NCBI GenBank assembly: GCA_024036415.1
Contig: JAMWET010000805.1
Span: 227,501-291,500, forward strand
From: Prochilodus magdalenae
Taxonomy: Eukaryota; Chordata; Actinopteri; Characiformes; Prochilodontidae
DNA: 64,000 bases
Direction: 5' to 3'
Positions 26,862-39,529 of the stretch are shown one piece after another (position 1 is the stretch's first letter; each line of letters opens with the position of its first letter). The notes beneath the pieces are model-generated. The model was given only the letters and a program-made list of their open reading frames with translations, ran no database searches and was not told the DNA's origin. The position numbers were made by a program, and so were the translations under genes.

Positions 26862-27406
26862 CAGGGGTTGGACAATGAAACTGAAACACCTGGTTTTAGA
26901 CCACAATCATTTATTAGTATGGTGTAGGGCCTCCTTTTGCGGCCAATACAGCGTCAGTTCGTCTTGGGAATGACATATACTGCGTCCTGCACAGTGGTCA
27001 GAGGGATTTTAAGCCATTCTTCTTGCAGGATAGTGGCCAGGTCACTATGTGATGCTGGTGGAGGTTGGTCCTTCTTGGTGGTATGCTGACATTACCCTGG
27101 ATACCGTGGCTCTTGATACATCACAAAGACTTGCTGTCTTGGTCACAGATGCGCCAGCAAGACGTGCACCAACACTTTGTCCTCTTTTGAACTCTGGTAT
27201 GTCACCCATAATGCTGTGTGCATTGCAGTATGTTGAGCAGAACTGTGCTCTTACCTGCTAACTGAACCTTCACACTCTGCTCTTACTGGTGCAATGTGCA
27301 GTTAATGAAGATTGGCCACCAGGCTGGTCCAATTTAGCCATGAGACCTCCCACACAGACCTCCCACCAACAATGACAGGTGTTTCAGTTTCATTGTCCAA
27401 CCCCTG
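26862..27406 (-). mobile_element. Tc1-derived element family A, copy 2
   Basis: Same inverted ends and same core deletion as the copy at 6144. It carries a short duplication of the GACCTCCCAC segment near 27345-27370. The right end is followed by TA; the left flank does not show a clean TA. Confidence 0.85.
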
Positions 27407-28866
27407 TACATGCACCAGTGTTAGAGTCTTGTTAGAGCCAGACTGACCACACAGCAGAGACACTGGACACAGTCATAGTTAAGGCACCCAAAACGCATAC
27501 AGTGCATCCAAAGTTGCATCTAACCCAGATTTAAAAGCGACATATGAGGGAACAATAATAGTTAATAAACAGAAATGACCTAATTTAGCTAGGAATTCTG
27601 GGTAACCCCGCTCCGTATTCTCTGTTGCTTGTCTTTTTGAGTTCTCCTCAGTAAAATAACCACACTTGATTAACCACCAGACGGTGCCACCAGCTTACCT
27701 GTGTTAAGTGGTAGGAACTAACTAAATATCACTTGATCATTCAAGTGCAAATAACGTCAGAGCTTTCAGTGCATGCATTTCTCTTCCCATCACTCTCTCA
27801 GCGGCCCACACACGTAGCAGCCCACTGCGAATTATCCCAGTCCTGTCGATGGCCAGTCCACCTCTGCCACTAGTGTTATGCTGCACTAACAAGTGTTGCA
27901 AACTCTCAGAAATGACATTAACTGACAGCATACCTCTCTCACATAGCGCACACAAATATGGACACAGATAAAGATGACACACTGCTTGTGTAATACAGAA
28001 TGTGTTGTACTTTAATTGGACACACAGTGAACACTACACGCTGTACTTCAGGGATACATGTATGTGTAGTTGTACAGAAGCAGCAGTTATACCTGCTGTT
28101 TAACACAGGACACAGTCCTCAGCCCACAGGTCTGGGAGTGATCAGCATGGTGCAGTTCAGCGAGTGAGTATGGGGAGTGGCTCTCTCTCTTCAGAGAGGT
28201 GTGTGCGTGTGCATACACGCATGGTTAAATTTGTGTATGTAGGTGAGGTGTGAGTTTGCTCCTCCCGCCTGTGTGCCCGAGGCCTTTCTGCTGCACGGTA
28301 TTCTTCAGAAGGAAGCCTGCATGGAGGCAGACATGCTGGAGGTCCGGTGACTTCGCCTATGTTCCAGAAGCTCTAGGCATGTCTCAGGTAGTCCCTGTCT
28401 GTGTCAGCTCTTTCCTCAGCACAGCTGTTTCCTGGAGACGACGCAGCATTTTATTACCTTGTTGGAACTTTAGCCTATTTATAATACCTGGGTGCTTTAT
28501 CAACAATAGCAGACTACATTATCTAATGGCTGCGGTTTATCAGACACGGTCATATTCTCCTGGTTTTGTTGTTTGCTCTTTTGACCTGGTGTTTTTATTA
28601 TTAGTAGTAGTATTATTATTATTATTTGTCAGTCATGGTCATCTACTAGTCTTCTACTAGTCTTTCTCTGTGAAACCCTTAAATAACAGGTTTGTCATTG
28701 ATTATACAGTTAAGGTCATGTTCTCATGGCTGTTTCCTCCTGTGTTGCTGGTTATGCTTTATACTGTACGTTTATAACTGATTATAATTAACATATGATT
28801 ATGATCTGATAGGTTCTTAAACCCTTAAACTTCGGTTTATAGTTTTATTGCTATTCTTAAGTCATA

Positions 28867-28867
28867 T

Positions 28868-28899
<32 letters not shown>

Positions 28900-29181
28900 T
28901 TTGTCTTTCTTTCTTTCGTTCTTTCTTTCTTACTTACTTACTTTCTTTTTTCTTTCTTTCTTTCTTTCTTTCTTTTTGTCTTTCTTTCTTTCTGTCTTTC
29001 TTTCTTTTTGTCTTTCTTTCTTTCTTTCTTTTTGTTTTTCTTTCTTTTTGTCTTTCTTTCTTTCTTTTTGTCTTTCTTTCTTTCTGTCTTTCTTTCTTTT
29101 TGTCTTTCTTTCTTTCTTTCTTCTTTGTTTGTTTGTTTGTTTCTTTCTTTTTTTCTTTCTTTCTGTCTTTGTTTGTTTGTT

Positions 29182-29217
<36 letters not shown>
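28867..29217. repeat. CTTT microsatellite, about 350 bp
   Basis: Plus-strand CTTT units with CTTTTTG, TTTG and CTTA interruptions. It produces false phenylalanine/leucine/serine-rich frames. Confidence 0.95.
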
Positions 29218-30139
29218 GTGAGCCCCTTAACCCTCAGACTTAGCAGCCAGTTATTCATCTCATGGCTTATTATTTAGGAACGGCTATACCGTTGTCCATA
29301 ACTACTATGAAGCTAATATGCAAATGATGTAGTCATGATAGCAGGAAGTGCATTTTTTAAAGCCTCCCATTACGAGTTATGATAATCAGTGGTGTAGCAG
29401 CAGCGCAGCCCACAGAGTGCTGCAGGAGATAAGAGGGCTCAGCATGTAGCTATGAAACTTTAACGCTGCTGCTCCTCAGGCAGCGGCTATGAGAGCAGCC
29501 TGTTCTGCAGGGTGGGCGTGTGTGTGTGAGTGTGTGTGTGTGGGACAGCTGAACAGGGTCTATTGTTGGTAAGTGCCAGTTATCCTCCACCTATGAGTTA
29601 TAGTTATTGTATTAGACCTCCAAGGTTATCGTGGTGCTTGTAGACGAGTCGTTGTTTACTTTATGGAGCCGTGCTGGTCGTGAAGCCATGGGAAATTAAA
29701 CATTAACTGATAGCTATTTTTTGTCCTCTGTCACTGCCTCCTTCTTGCTGACACCTGTTGGATTCCCCTTGCATTTGCGAAGCACCTTTATGGGATGTGT
29801 CTTGTACAGGCCTCTCAGACTGAGATAGGTAGGCGGTTAAAAGGGCACTGATACTGATGATTTGACTGCAGAATTACTGAAGCTGTAGAACGGCTTACTA
29901 TCATTTATAATAAAGTTAATAACAGTATGCACTCGTTATGTTAGCCGTAATAACGGTTTGGGCTACTGTCACATGTGAATCCTGACTGTTAAGACCTTAT
30001 TGTGATACAATCCCAGAAGATAATACTGTAATGGCACTCTAGATATTATTCACTCAGTATACAAGAGAGCCAAAGCCACCATTTGATATGACAAAAAATG
30101 TCTAAACATATTTAGTCTATTTTTAATAATAAGTGTAGT

Positions 30140-30300
30140 GTAGTGTAGGCCAGTGTAGTGTTAGGAGTCTTGCCCAAGGACTCATATTGGTGTAGCACAG
30201 CATGGTCACCCGGGCCGGGATTCAAACCCCAGTCTCCCACATGTGGTGGTAGTTTCACTAGTGGGTAGTGGTGTTATCCGCTGAGCTACACCAACCAACA
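30140..30300 (-). mobile_element. tRNA-derived SINE, family 2, truncated
   Basis: Reversed copy with box B (GGGATTCAAACCCCAG on the plus strand) and box A (complement of TAGCTCAGCGG), and the GAGTCTTGCCCAAGGACTC core. The 3' portion is missing. Confidence 0.75.
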
Positions 30301-30460
30301 CATTGAGGCCTTTATGTTTTAACAGCCAGGGGGGTCCTTTGACATCCACAAAAATATCCAGGTGCTCAATAGGATTTAGGTCAGGGCTCATAGAAGGCCA
30401 CCTCAGAATAGTCCGAGGGGTACCAACAATTTTGTCCACGTGTGTATAGCACTGCATAAA
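30300..30460 (-). mobile_element. Tc1-like transposase C-terminal fragment
   Basis: The minus strand reads DKIVGTPRTILRWPSMSPDL followed by NPIEHL. PDLNPIEHLW is a hallmark of the region before the last acidic residue of Tc1/mariner transposases. Only this fragment is present, directly joined to a reversed SINE. Confidence 0.7.
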
Positions 30461-31227
30461 AAACATATATTTCTTATTCGTCCCAAAACAAGTGAATCGA
30501 AATTCAAAATTTCATACTGTATTGAGTAATCTCCAGAAGAATCATAATCAGATTAACTGGTTAGATTTTAGATGTGCAGTATTGTAAGAAATGGCTCTTT
30601 GCTGGCTTATTTCCAGGCAAAACTGACATTGAGACATTATGAAGTTATTAATTCTTCAGAATTCAAAGCAGAAAACATATATTTAATGGATCATTACACA
30701 GCAAAGCCACGCCTGCTGAAGATCACAGTGTTTTCAGTAATTAGTGTGTCTAAACCGCTACGTCTACACTAATCGTACCAGTGTGTCTTTGCCTGTGTTT
30801 TTCAGGAGACCTACTTTTAGGTTTTCAGTGAAATCTGCAGAGATATTTTTCCACAAAGTTCAGTCTTAGAACTTGCTTAAACTGTGTCCTTCTCACAATC
30901 CCGAACACATTCAGTGATGCTGAGGTCTGGACTCTTGAGTGGTCAGCCACCAGCAGCTTTTGGTTTGATGTGTCTGTCTCCTTTTCTTAGTGAGGAGCTT
31001 CCTGACAGGCTGCACATCCTTTCAGACCCATAGTGTTGAGTTATCTTCTTACCGTAGAAGGCTGGACAGGAACACCTGTGGATGTTTTCAGATCTATAGC
31101 AGGAGCTTGATGTTCTCCGCTCTTGAGGATGAAAATATTGTTTACGTGGTAACAGTTTTGAATGTTTGACTGTCTGTCACCTGAAGCATTTCTAACTTTG
31201 AAACACTTTGGAAGGTTGCGTGTTTTC

Positions 31228-31492
31228 CCTTCGCCATGGACTAGAGATGAATGAACAAGCCGTGTGAATGGAAGGTTGGCGGTTCGATCACCTGAACCAA
31301 TGAGACACAATGGAAGTGCCCTTGTGCGGGGCACCTAAGCCCAAACTGCTTTCTGTATGCTGTGGACAGGGTTGCCCACTGCTCCGGGCAAGAGTGCTCA
31401 CTGCCCCTTAGGGTGTGTGGTCAGAGGTGTGAGTGTATGTGGGTGTTTCACTACACCGATGGGTTAAATGCGGAGGCCAAATTCCTCTGTTG
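31228..31492 (+). mobile_element. SINE-like element, family 3
   Basis: Box B-like GGCGGTTCGATCACC, then GTGGACAGGGTTGCCCACTG, GTGGGTGTTTCACTAC and GGGTTAAATGCGGAGG. Two related copies lie at 40243-40499 (plus) and 47836-48052 (minus). Confidence 0.7.
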
Positions 31493-32348
31493 CAAATTGA
31501 TAAAATTCTAGATTCCTTTGACTTTCCTTCTCCATATGTGAGTGGAGTTGTTAGATATATATCCTGAAAATGTATAACTTGTATTAATAAATGTATACCT
31601 TTAACACACAGTACTTTCCATGCAGCAAATGTGTTGATTGCTTTGTGCCAGCGAGTCCGTAAATGGCTGTTCCATGTCTGCAAAGGTCTGTTGGCCTTGT
31701 TTGAACAATGTAAGCAGGCCCCGAGTCAGTCTGCCCACTGACACATGCTCTCGACTTGGGTTTAATTATCTGCGTTTGTTTGCGTGGGTGTGAGCGGGGT
31801 GTAGGACCACTGGATATCTATCTATCTTTGCTCGCCAAGTGTCATCTCAACCAGGGCATCGCCTAAAGCCCTCTGACTCTTTGGAGATCTTTCAGAGCTG
31901 CTCAGATAATAGCTTGAAGTTAGTCAATCAGCTTTAGAGTCTGCTAACTCTAACAATGAAGTTACGCTGTAACAGTTTAAATGTCAGCGGTGACTTTGAT
32001 GTGTTTGGAGATGTAGGCTTTGCTTTTTCTTGTCTGAACCAATATTTTACTTTGCCTTATGTTCAGTATATAAACAAGAGGGAACGGTTGCCAGCGAAAC
32101 TCTGTTTGCTCTGTGTAACACACCATCGATGTTTGATAAAGCATTGCACATTTTGCACCACTTTATTTTGAATTGCTAGGGAGGATTTGTCAATTGATGT
32201 TTTTTTTTTTGCCCTCTGAAATGATATCGGGGAAGACGCCATGATCTTCAGGAAATATAAACAAAGCTTGTCTTTTATTGAGACAGTATTGATACTTGCA
32301 TTTATTTACCATTAAGAATAAGTATCTTTTAAATAGCGTTGTTTTAAA

Positions 32349-32880
32349 CAGGGGTTGGACAATGAAACTGAAACACCTGTCATTTTAGTGTGGGAGGTCT
32401 CATGGCTAAATTGGACCAGCCTGGTGGCCAATCTTCATTAATTGCACATTGCACCAGTAAGAGCAGAGTGTGAAGGTTCAGTTAGCAGGTAAGAGCACAG
32501 TTCTGCTCAAAATACTGCAATGCACACAACATTATGGGTGACATACCAGAGTTCAAAAGAGGACACATTGTTGGTGCACGTCTTGCTGGCGCATCTGTGA
32601 CCAAGACAGCAAGTCTTTGTGATGTATCAAGAGCCACGGTATCCAGGGTAATGTCAGCATACCACCAAGAAGGACGAACCTCCACCAGCATCACGTAGTG
32701 ACCTGGCCACTATCCTGCAAGAAGAATGGCTTAAAATCCCTCTGACCACTGTGCAGGACTTGTATATGTCATTCCCAAGACGAACTGACGCTGTATTGGC
32801 CGCAAAAGGAGGCCCTACACCATACTAATAAATGATTGTAGTCTAAAACCAGGTGTTTCAGTTTCATTGTCCAACCCCTG
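32349..32880 (+). mobile_element. Tc1-derived element family A, copy 3
   Basis: Opposite orientation to copies 1 and 2. Read on the plus strand it shows the PEFKRGHIVGARLAGASVTK helix-turn-helix start, a stop after TSTSIT, then LQEEWLKIPLTTVQDLYMSF and the AAKGGPTPY terminus. The right end is followed by TA, while the left flank is AA. Confidence 0.87.
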
Positions 32881-34231
32881 TAGTAGTCAGTTCACGGGAC
32901 GTCAGCAAGCTTCCTCATTACAAGTGTATCAGAAGCGCACCTTACATAAGGCTGAATTAGTTATCAGTATCAGAAGACCACCCTCTAAAATGACAAGTTT
33001 CAACTTCTACCCTCAGGCTATCGCTATAGACTTCCAAAGGTTCCATGCAATAGATGTGAAAACTCTTTTATCCATTGTGTGGTTATGTTGATGAATACGA
33101 GGGATAAATTAATAGTAGATTTGCCGTTTGCTCATCCATGCAATCTCTTTGTCCTGTGGAATGTTTGTTTCCAGTGTTCCTTTTTATTTTTTATTTTTTA
33201 GAATCAAATCAAATTTCTCTTTGAGAGATAATAGTAAAGATGAATTGAACTGAACATAAGCTATACAAGCACCAAATTGAAAGGCGCAAATAAGTATCCC
33301 CCCTACTGCTCAGGCAACCTTGGGACCCTGGTAGGCCAGATGGTTTCACTTCAGAGCAATATTTTACATCAAGTCCTGATCAGAAGGGTGCAAATTGCAT
33401 ATGAGGTGCTATTGCAAAAGTATGGCGTGTCAGCAGCATGAAGCCTGTATCCTGCAACATTTACACGAGCCTGATATTAACAAAAACATGTTGACTTTCA
33501 TAAACCTCATGATATATTTATTATTATGGCTCTTTATGTATATAATACTGTACTTGCACTTCTGGTTAGATGCTAACTGCATTTCATTGGCTCTGTACCT
33601 ATACTCTGCACAATGACAAAGTTGAATCCAATCTAATCTAATAAGGTTCTTTGGGATTATGGTCCTTGGACCCAGATGCTTGTTTTTCACTCAAACGATG
33701 ATATAGGAAACTCTATAGACAGTCATGTCATTGCTTTTCCTTGTACATAGTAACAGAACAGAAATCCTGTTGACTCAATGCACACTTACAGAGTACAGGG
33801 TGTGCCTTCAACATAATGGTTATAGAATGAGGACAGACTGATTAAGGGAGGGGGGGAAACTCTGGCCAGCTTCTGCCTGAAGGTAGAGGGCTCCTCCTCT
33901 GGGTGGAGTTCGGGGTGGTGGAGGTGGGTGTGAAAACTCTGTGGCTCCATTTATAATAGAAGGCCGTGGGAAGTTGCTGAAGATGTGTTCTGAGTCAGGT
34001 GTTTGTCAAAATGATCATCCATGATAATCAACCATGTGCTAGACTTCAGGTTGAGGAATTCTGGAGAGAACGTCTTTCAAACAAACGCTAAACAATGCAA
34101 AGAATGAACCTGAATAACGCCAGTTGAACTGCTTGTAACAACATTTAAGTATCTTTAAAGATAAGCAATTTGTGCCTATTCATACTGCAGTGTTATGTAT
34201 AAACTGACATCCCTTTGTCTTTCTTTTTCAG

Positions 34232-34267
34232 TCCGCTGAGTTCTTTGACATGCTGGAGAGAATGCAG
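34232..34267 (+). CDS. rap1gap2: rap1gap2 exon 2 (SAEFFDMLERMQ)
   Basis: 36 nt, exactly 12 codons, phase 0 at both ends. The acceptor is a strong pyrimidine tract (CTTTCTTTTTCAG) and the donor CAG|GTAAGA is near consensus. It reads SAEFFDMLERMQ, against SSEFFEMLEKMQ in human RAP1GAP2. The internal methionine aligns with the start of the shorter RAP1GAP protein (MIEKMQ), so a transcript with a 5'UTR exon upstream could start here at 34250. Such a start is inference. The segment precedes the N-terminal part of the structured GAP fold. Confidence 0.88.
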
Positions 34268-35482
34268 GTAAGAGAATGTGGATTTCTCCAGCCTTGGTTA
34301 ACATGTCCTGCTCTATAAACCGCTTTGGCTCGGCCTTCAGTTGGCTTTCTGGGGCTTTTAGCTGGGAGTGTGTGTATTGAGACGGTTACAAGGGGTGATT
34401 ATTTTGTCCTTGATGGCTAGGAACTGAAGTGGTCCCTCTTCAGCCGAGCCAGCGGCAGGGAGGTTGTCCGTCCAAACCTGATTGAATAATCATACAGGGA
34501 AACAAAATGTTCTGCCCTCTTTCAGGGCTTCGTTGAGTGCTCTTCTCTGTGGCGGCTGTTGAGTTAGTGGGGTTAGTGGTGTCTGATTTTTTCAGAGAAC
34601 AGTGACTCATCAACCTGGCACATCACTTCTGGACACTTGAGAGTGGGGGCTGTATATTAGCTAGTAGCTTAGGAACAACAAATCAATGCATAGAACTCTA
34701 TTTTGAGAGAGGAGATCGGTACATCACTCAGATGGCCTTGAAGTGGATTATCTTATCCTGAGTCCTATATGATGGATAGATCGACCTGGTCTAAAAGGCT
34801 GGAGCCTCTCAAATGGATGATCACAGAGCCCTTCACTCCTCACAATCAAAGCCAAGAGCGCTCAATGTCAGGAGTCTGTGCTTCACGTTGGTTCGGCCGA
34901 TGTTAAAGGAATTTTCTATCATTTTTTCAACATCTGACACATCTGGATTGTGCTGTCGCTTACTACACATGCTCATTTAAAGCATTCTCGTGTTCGTAGA
35001 TAAGAGCTAAAAAACCCATTTGCAAAAAAAACCATTGTTGCATTCTGTGAATATATATTTGCGAAGCTGCTATTAAGTTATTATATCCAATGTGTGATCA
35101 TTGGAACAACAACATTTGTACAACTGCAATTTCAGTTGCTTTCACTTTCTCTAAAGCTTGGTGGTATCCATGTGCAATTAGCCTGTGAAAAAACCCCGCC
35201 CACCTTATTGCTTTGGTATTGTGTTACCAGAAGTCCTTTTCTTTGAAAAACAAGACCTGAAATAACTGAAGCAACTAATTATAGAGATTTTAAACCGTTC
35301 TAACATTAGGGCCAGCTGGTGTGTACATTTTCCACGCTATTGTTATTGAGGCAACCGTGCACTACAGATGGAAAAGTTGGAAAAGGCTGAAAAACACTCG
35401 AGTAGTTCTTTAAAGCTGTAGCCACAGACTGAACTGATGTGTAGGTGCAGACACTTCTAGAAACTCCAATTACCATTATTTC

Positions 35483-35724
35483 CTATATTATATAATGTTT
35501 TATTATGAATTGCACAGTTGGGCCAGATTTGGTGGATGCCTTTTCTGGCACCCTTCCAAGGAGAGTTTCCTGTAGACTGGGATTTTAGCCACTGCTGGTA
35601 GATCCGTATGATCGTGCGCTTCCATACACCTGCAGATTCAGATACTTCCTTGGTCTGTGGCACGCCCAAATGCAGCCACTCCTTTTAGCCAATCATTAAA
35701 ATCACACATGGAACTCCACTGAGC

Positions 35725-35785
<61 letters not shown>

Positions 35786-35937
35786 CTGAATCTGCAGGTG
35801 TATGGAAGCGTACGATCATACGGGTCTACCAGCAGTGGCTAAAATCCCAGTCTACAGGAAACTCTCCTCAGAAGTGTGCCAGAAAAGGCATTCCCCAAAC
35901 CGTGCAATTCATAATAAAACATTATATAATATAGGAG
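35483..35937. repeat. Family B inverted pair around a TA repeat (hairpin)
   Basis: Arms of about 160 bp (35483-35644 and 35783-35937) are inverted copies of each other and read the family B helix-turn-helix region. The loop is about 138 bp, including two TA tracts (about 35725-35779). Both arms also share the same AATTCATAATAAAACATTAT extension, consistent with one inverted duplication rather than two insertions. Confidence 0.75.
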
Positions 35938-36963
35938 ATAATGTATTTGTATTTGTATTTATACATATATGTCATATAATATTTGTAGTATATACCATTT
36001 GTAAATGTACAAGCATAAGCAGTGCCATGGCATGGTTTTGCCAACAAGGAGGGCAGTGACCGAATCTCATACTGGACTAATATGATTCCATAGCATGCCT
36101 AATGCTTCATGCCTGTGGCCATCCATTATCTAGCGGATAAATGTTCTTCATATCACAAACGCAATTGTTTCCATAATTGTTATTTATGCAGGTTCCTATA
36201 TTCTAATGATGCTACTTGAGCAGTAATAACTCTCCATTGTGGAGAACCTGTAGCCTGCTGAACCTAAATGAATGTGAGTTACAAGTGAGGTGGATGAAAA
36301 CACATGGCAAAACAGCTTAAGAGCCCATGATATCGGCATCAAGCACATTAACCCAGAGAAAACAGGAGAGGGCCAAATGAACCTGACATGACATGCCAGT
36401 GTAGCCCTCAACAAATAATACTAAATATGGATATACAGTACTTATGTAATATATGATGGCGTACCAGTATATACAGATCAGAGCTACTGAATAAACAAAG
36501 TACCTAATACACTTAGCAGAGCCTTGAGTTTGCCTCAGATGGATTTAAATTTGGCATCCAGACTGTATTGGTAGCCTGAAGCTTTTGTTTTCTCCAGTGC
36601 CCTGAGCCATTAGCGCCCTGAGCCATTTCTCTTTCCTCCTTTTTTCCTTTCTCGGTGCTGCTGATTGGCTAAGGGCAGAATGGAATAGAGAGTTTGGAAT
36701 CCTCTGCAGCACAAGCAGAGACCACAGTGACAGCGCTAGCCGTTGTATATATGATTTATAGGCCTGCAATCATCTTGTAATGCCACTTCTGCCACTTTTA
36801 CAGCCATAAATCAAACAAAACCTTAAATATATTTCACTCTGGCTGTTCGGTTCCAAGTAAACCGTGAGAGGATGAATGGATGCTGTGCCGCTGCTGGCTC
36901 TCTGTACACTCGTTAACCCCATTATCCCTTTCCGTTTTCGAATGCAAACCTGGATCGCCACAG

Positions 36964-36996
36964 ATTCCTAAAACTGAGGAGACTAAGAAGCACAAG
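36964..36996 (+). CDS. Candidate rap1gap2 micro-exon (IPKTEETKKHK), unproven
   Basis: 33 nt in phase 0 at both sides, between CGCCACAG and GTGTGG. It would insert IPKTEETKKHK between exon 2 (..ERMQ) and exon 3 (DDYIPYP..). In its favour: insertion keeps the frame, human has a lysine-rich segment ending KNK at this place, there is a branch-point-like GTTAAC and a pyrimidine-rich stretch upstream, and about 90 nt upstream of the acceptor lack AG. Against it: the sequence just before the AG is not pyrimidine-rich, the donor is weak, and the match to human is short. It may be chance. Confidence 0.3.
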
Positions 36997-38619
36997 GTGT
37001 GGAGAGAGGCGAGAGAGAGTGTGTGCGTGAACGTGCATGTGCATGTGCCTGAAGTGTGTACGTATGTAATTGCTGTTTAAACAGTGTCAGACCTGCTTTT
37101 GTGCCTGCTCTTTCCATTCCTTTGCTCTTTTGCTGGCGGTCATTTACTTTGCAAACCTTTGGAGAAGAATGAAGGTCTTGTCCAGAGCAGTACCTCAGGT
37201 CACCTTCATGCTAAATACCAGTTAGCGTTAAATGTCTTCCGCATCTAGAAATGATAAGGTCAAGGCTGATAGCTTTCAAACAGTGCTGGAAGAAGCAGAA
37301 ATGCCAGCGTGTGGAGCACCTCAGGGTGGACGCAGAGGCTGTAGCATATAGCTATGCTCCTTTTTCTAGTGCATAGTGAACTGTGAAGTGTTTTGTCGTT
37401 GATTGTCTGTCACCATGACGTGAGTGTGTGCGTGTGTGTGGAGCATGTTATATGCTATGTATCTCCAAAGCTGGTTTGGGGCCATTTCCTACTTCCTAAC
37501 TATTTAGCTCGTTCTTATTTTGTGCAAATGGACAAACTACTATGTTGTTATCATATTTCTACATGTGTTTTTGTAACATGTCTGGGAACAAAGTGATATA
37601 CTTTGCTGGACTGTGACTACATCAGCTGCCCCAAAATAGTCTGTGCTAATTGAATTGAATCCAGAGTTCCATCGATAACACGAGCAAAACAAGCTAGCTA
37701 GCAAAACATTAGCATTAGCTAACACCAGATTTTTTTAAAGCATGTTGCAGGAAAATCATTTAATTTTCAAACTATAAAATAGTGACAAACTGCTTTTTTG
37801 CAGGAAGTCAGGTTTGAAATATTTTGAATTCATGTTCACTGGACGTCCCTGTTTTTGGGGACAGGCTGTTGGAACGGCCTGTTATTAAAGGTACATTAAG
37901 TCCATAGAAAAGGGTCATACAAACATTAATTACTTTAACCTTAAACTATTAGTTTATTCCCATGAATGCTGCACAGAGTGAAGTTTCCATCAACCTCAGT
38001 TAGGAGCTCCTGTGGCAGCAGCATCCTTCTCTCCAGTCAGCTGCTCCTCTGGCTGCAGTACGCTTCCTTACCATAGCTTCACTCACCTTGGGCGTGGTAG
38101 TGGGGGGAAAAGTGGACCTGACTACCCAGGGCCCGAGTAGGGAGAGGGGCCCATTTTGCTCACGTTCCTCGTGTACTGGCATGGATAAGGGCCCACTGAC
38201 ATTGAGAGTGTACAGGGCCCAGAATTTGCTGCAACGCCCCTGTCACTCACCATGGTAGGCCACTGTATGCCTTTCCAACACAGTTAACAGAGTTACATAG
38301 TTCGTACACAATTTCATTAGTCAACCTTCACCATAGAATGTTACTTTAGAACAGTTAACATGGTCAAAATATAATTAACTAGACCGCCCTTTTTATTTCT
38401 GAGATATCAACATTAGATATCTAAATGATATTCTCAGCCTCAGAAATGTGTCCGATTTTAATTTCAGAGAACTAGTCATCATGTGCAATCTGTATCAGTA
38501 CAGGCCTATATGTTTAATAGGAGTTTTCTGGGGTGGCTTTTCAGCCATGCTAGCTTTTATCACATCCATAGGCTAATGACTGGCGTGTTGTCCATTGGAC
38601 AGTGTTGACCAGCACATTG

Positions 38620-38742
38620 TTTCTCAACCCTGGTCCTGGAATCACCCTGGCCTATGTATTTTAGTGGGCTCCCTGCTTTAACTCTGAAAGGGCTTGTTAA
38701 TGAAATGCTAGTGCGCCTCCAGGACCGGGTCGGGAAACACTG
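38620..38742. mobile_element. Short element with inverted ends
   Basis: TTTCTCAACCCTGGTCCTGG at the left faces the imperfect complement CCAGGACCGGGTCGGGAAAC at the right. A related TCCAGTCCTGGAGG sequence occurs near 365-380. MITE-like. Confidence 0.65.
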
Positions 38743-39529
38743 AACTAGCATTAACACCGCCCCTTACTTTGGCTTTCACCTTCATGAAGCCTTTAATTGG
38801 TTTACAGATGTTCCCACTAACATTTAGCCCATGATTATATCCTGTGCTTGTCTCCAGACGTTCTTGGCATGACACTTGCTAAAGCAGGGTTAAAAATTGT
38901 CCTGTTATTTTTGCCATAATTAATGAATCATGCAAAATGCCTTGATTAATCCACATACCCATGAAATACCGTTCTGAGATTATTACAAGCATGCTGATCA
39001 AAACATGCCGTGGTCATTTGTGGCTGTGAGTCCTAGAGAATGTTAATAAGTAGGTTAAATCATTCTCCGTTTAATCTCGCCACTCAGTTCAGTGCTAGCT
39101 AACATGGATATCTGTTAGCTGATGTTATTAGCTGCCTAATGGCACGGGTTTAACAATAGTTTGAATCAATGCAGAGGTAATTCATTTGTCTAACTTTCAC
39201 CTTCCCAGCTTGGTTGCATTGTAGCATTGACATCAGGAGGCCTAACTAACTAGGCAGGACCTGACTACAATTAAACTGGGCATAAATAGAACTGTATCTT
39301 TCTGCATTATCAATACTGAGATCACATCGAACAGGCTGTACAGAAACGTGATTGGATTTTAACTGTAGACTGTAATTCGACTTGTCTCTTTACCTGAACG
39401 AACCGCAGATGAGCCCCAGCCCAGCTTTGGAGATGCTGCTGTGCTTTCTAGATAAGCCATCTGTGCCTGTTAATGATAAACCACATGTCTGCCATACATT
39501 TTTACAACAACTTGCTTTCTGTCTAATAG

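Larger units (their letters stand above)
12271..34231. other. Intron 1 (22 kb)
   Basis: It separates the proline-rich N-terminal exon from the SAEFFDML exon. Contents by position: LINE 3'-coding fragment (12425-12780), MITE (13455-13885) inside a second diffuse repeat, TA repeat (14498-14530), partial SINE (about 15795-15880), GA tract (18105-18960), palindromic repeat (19100-19365), Tc1-like family C (19385-20790 and 21356-21725), reversed SINE piece (22200-22330), TAGC/GATA repeat (24103-24220), LINE tail (25605-25868), Tc1-derived family A (26862-27406 in minus orientation, 27406 being its end), CTTT tract (28867-29217), SINEs (30140-30300, 31228-31492), Tc1 C-terminal fragment (about 30300-30460) and a second family A copy (32349-32880). 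No embedded gene was recognised; 16000-18000 and 24300-25200 show nothing clear. Confidence 0.75.
34268..39529. other. Intron 2 (5.3 kb), with an inverted-repeat hairpin and a candidate micro-exon
   Basis: It contains a Tc1-derived inverted pair around a TA repeat (35483-35937), a candidate 33-nt exon at 36964-36996, a small element with terminal inverted repeats (38620-38742), and otherwise unassigned sequence. In human RAP1GAP2 about 15 residues (GIKLEEQ..) lie between the residues encoded by the flanking exons. No sequence resembling GIKLEEQ was found, so that exon is either diverged, absent or skipped here. Confidence 0.6.

Noticed and set aside
28848..29277. Overlapping FLSF-rich and KERKKE-rich frames on both strands
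   Set aside because: Both are translations of the CTTT microsatellite.
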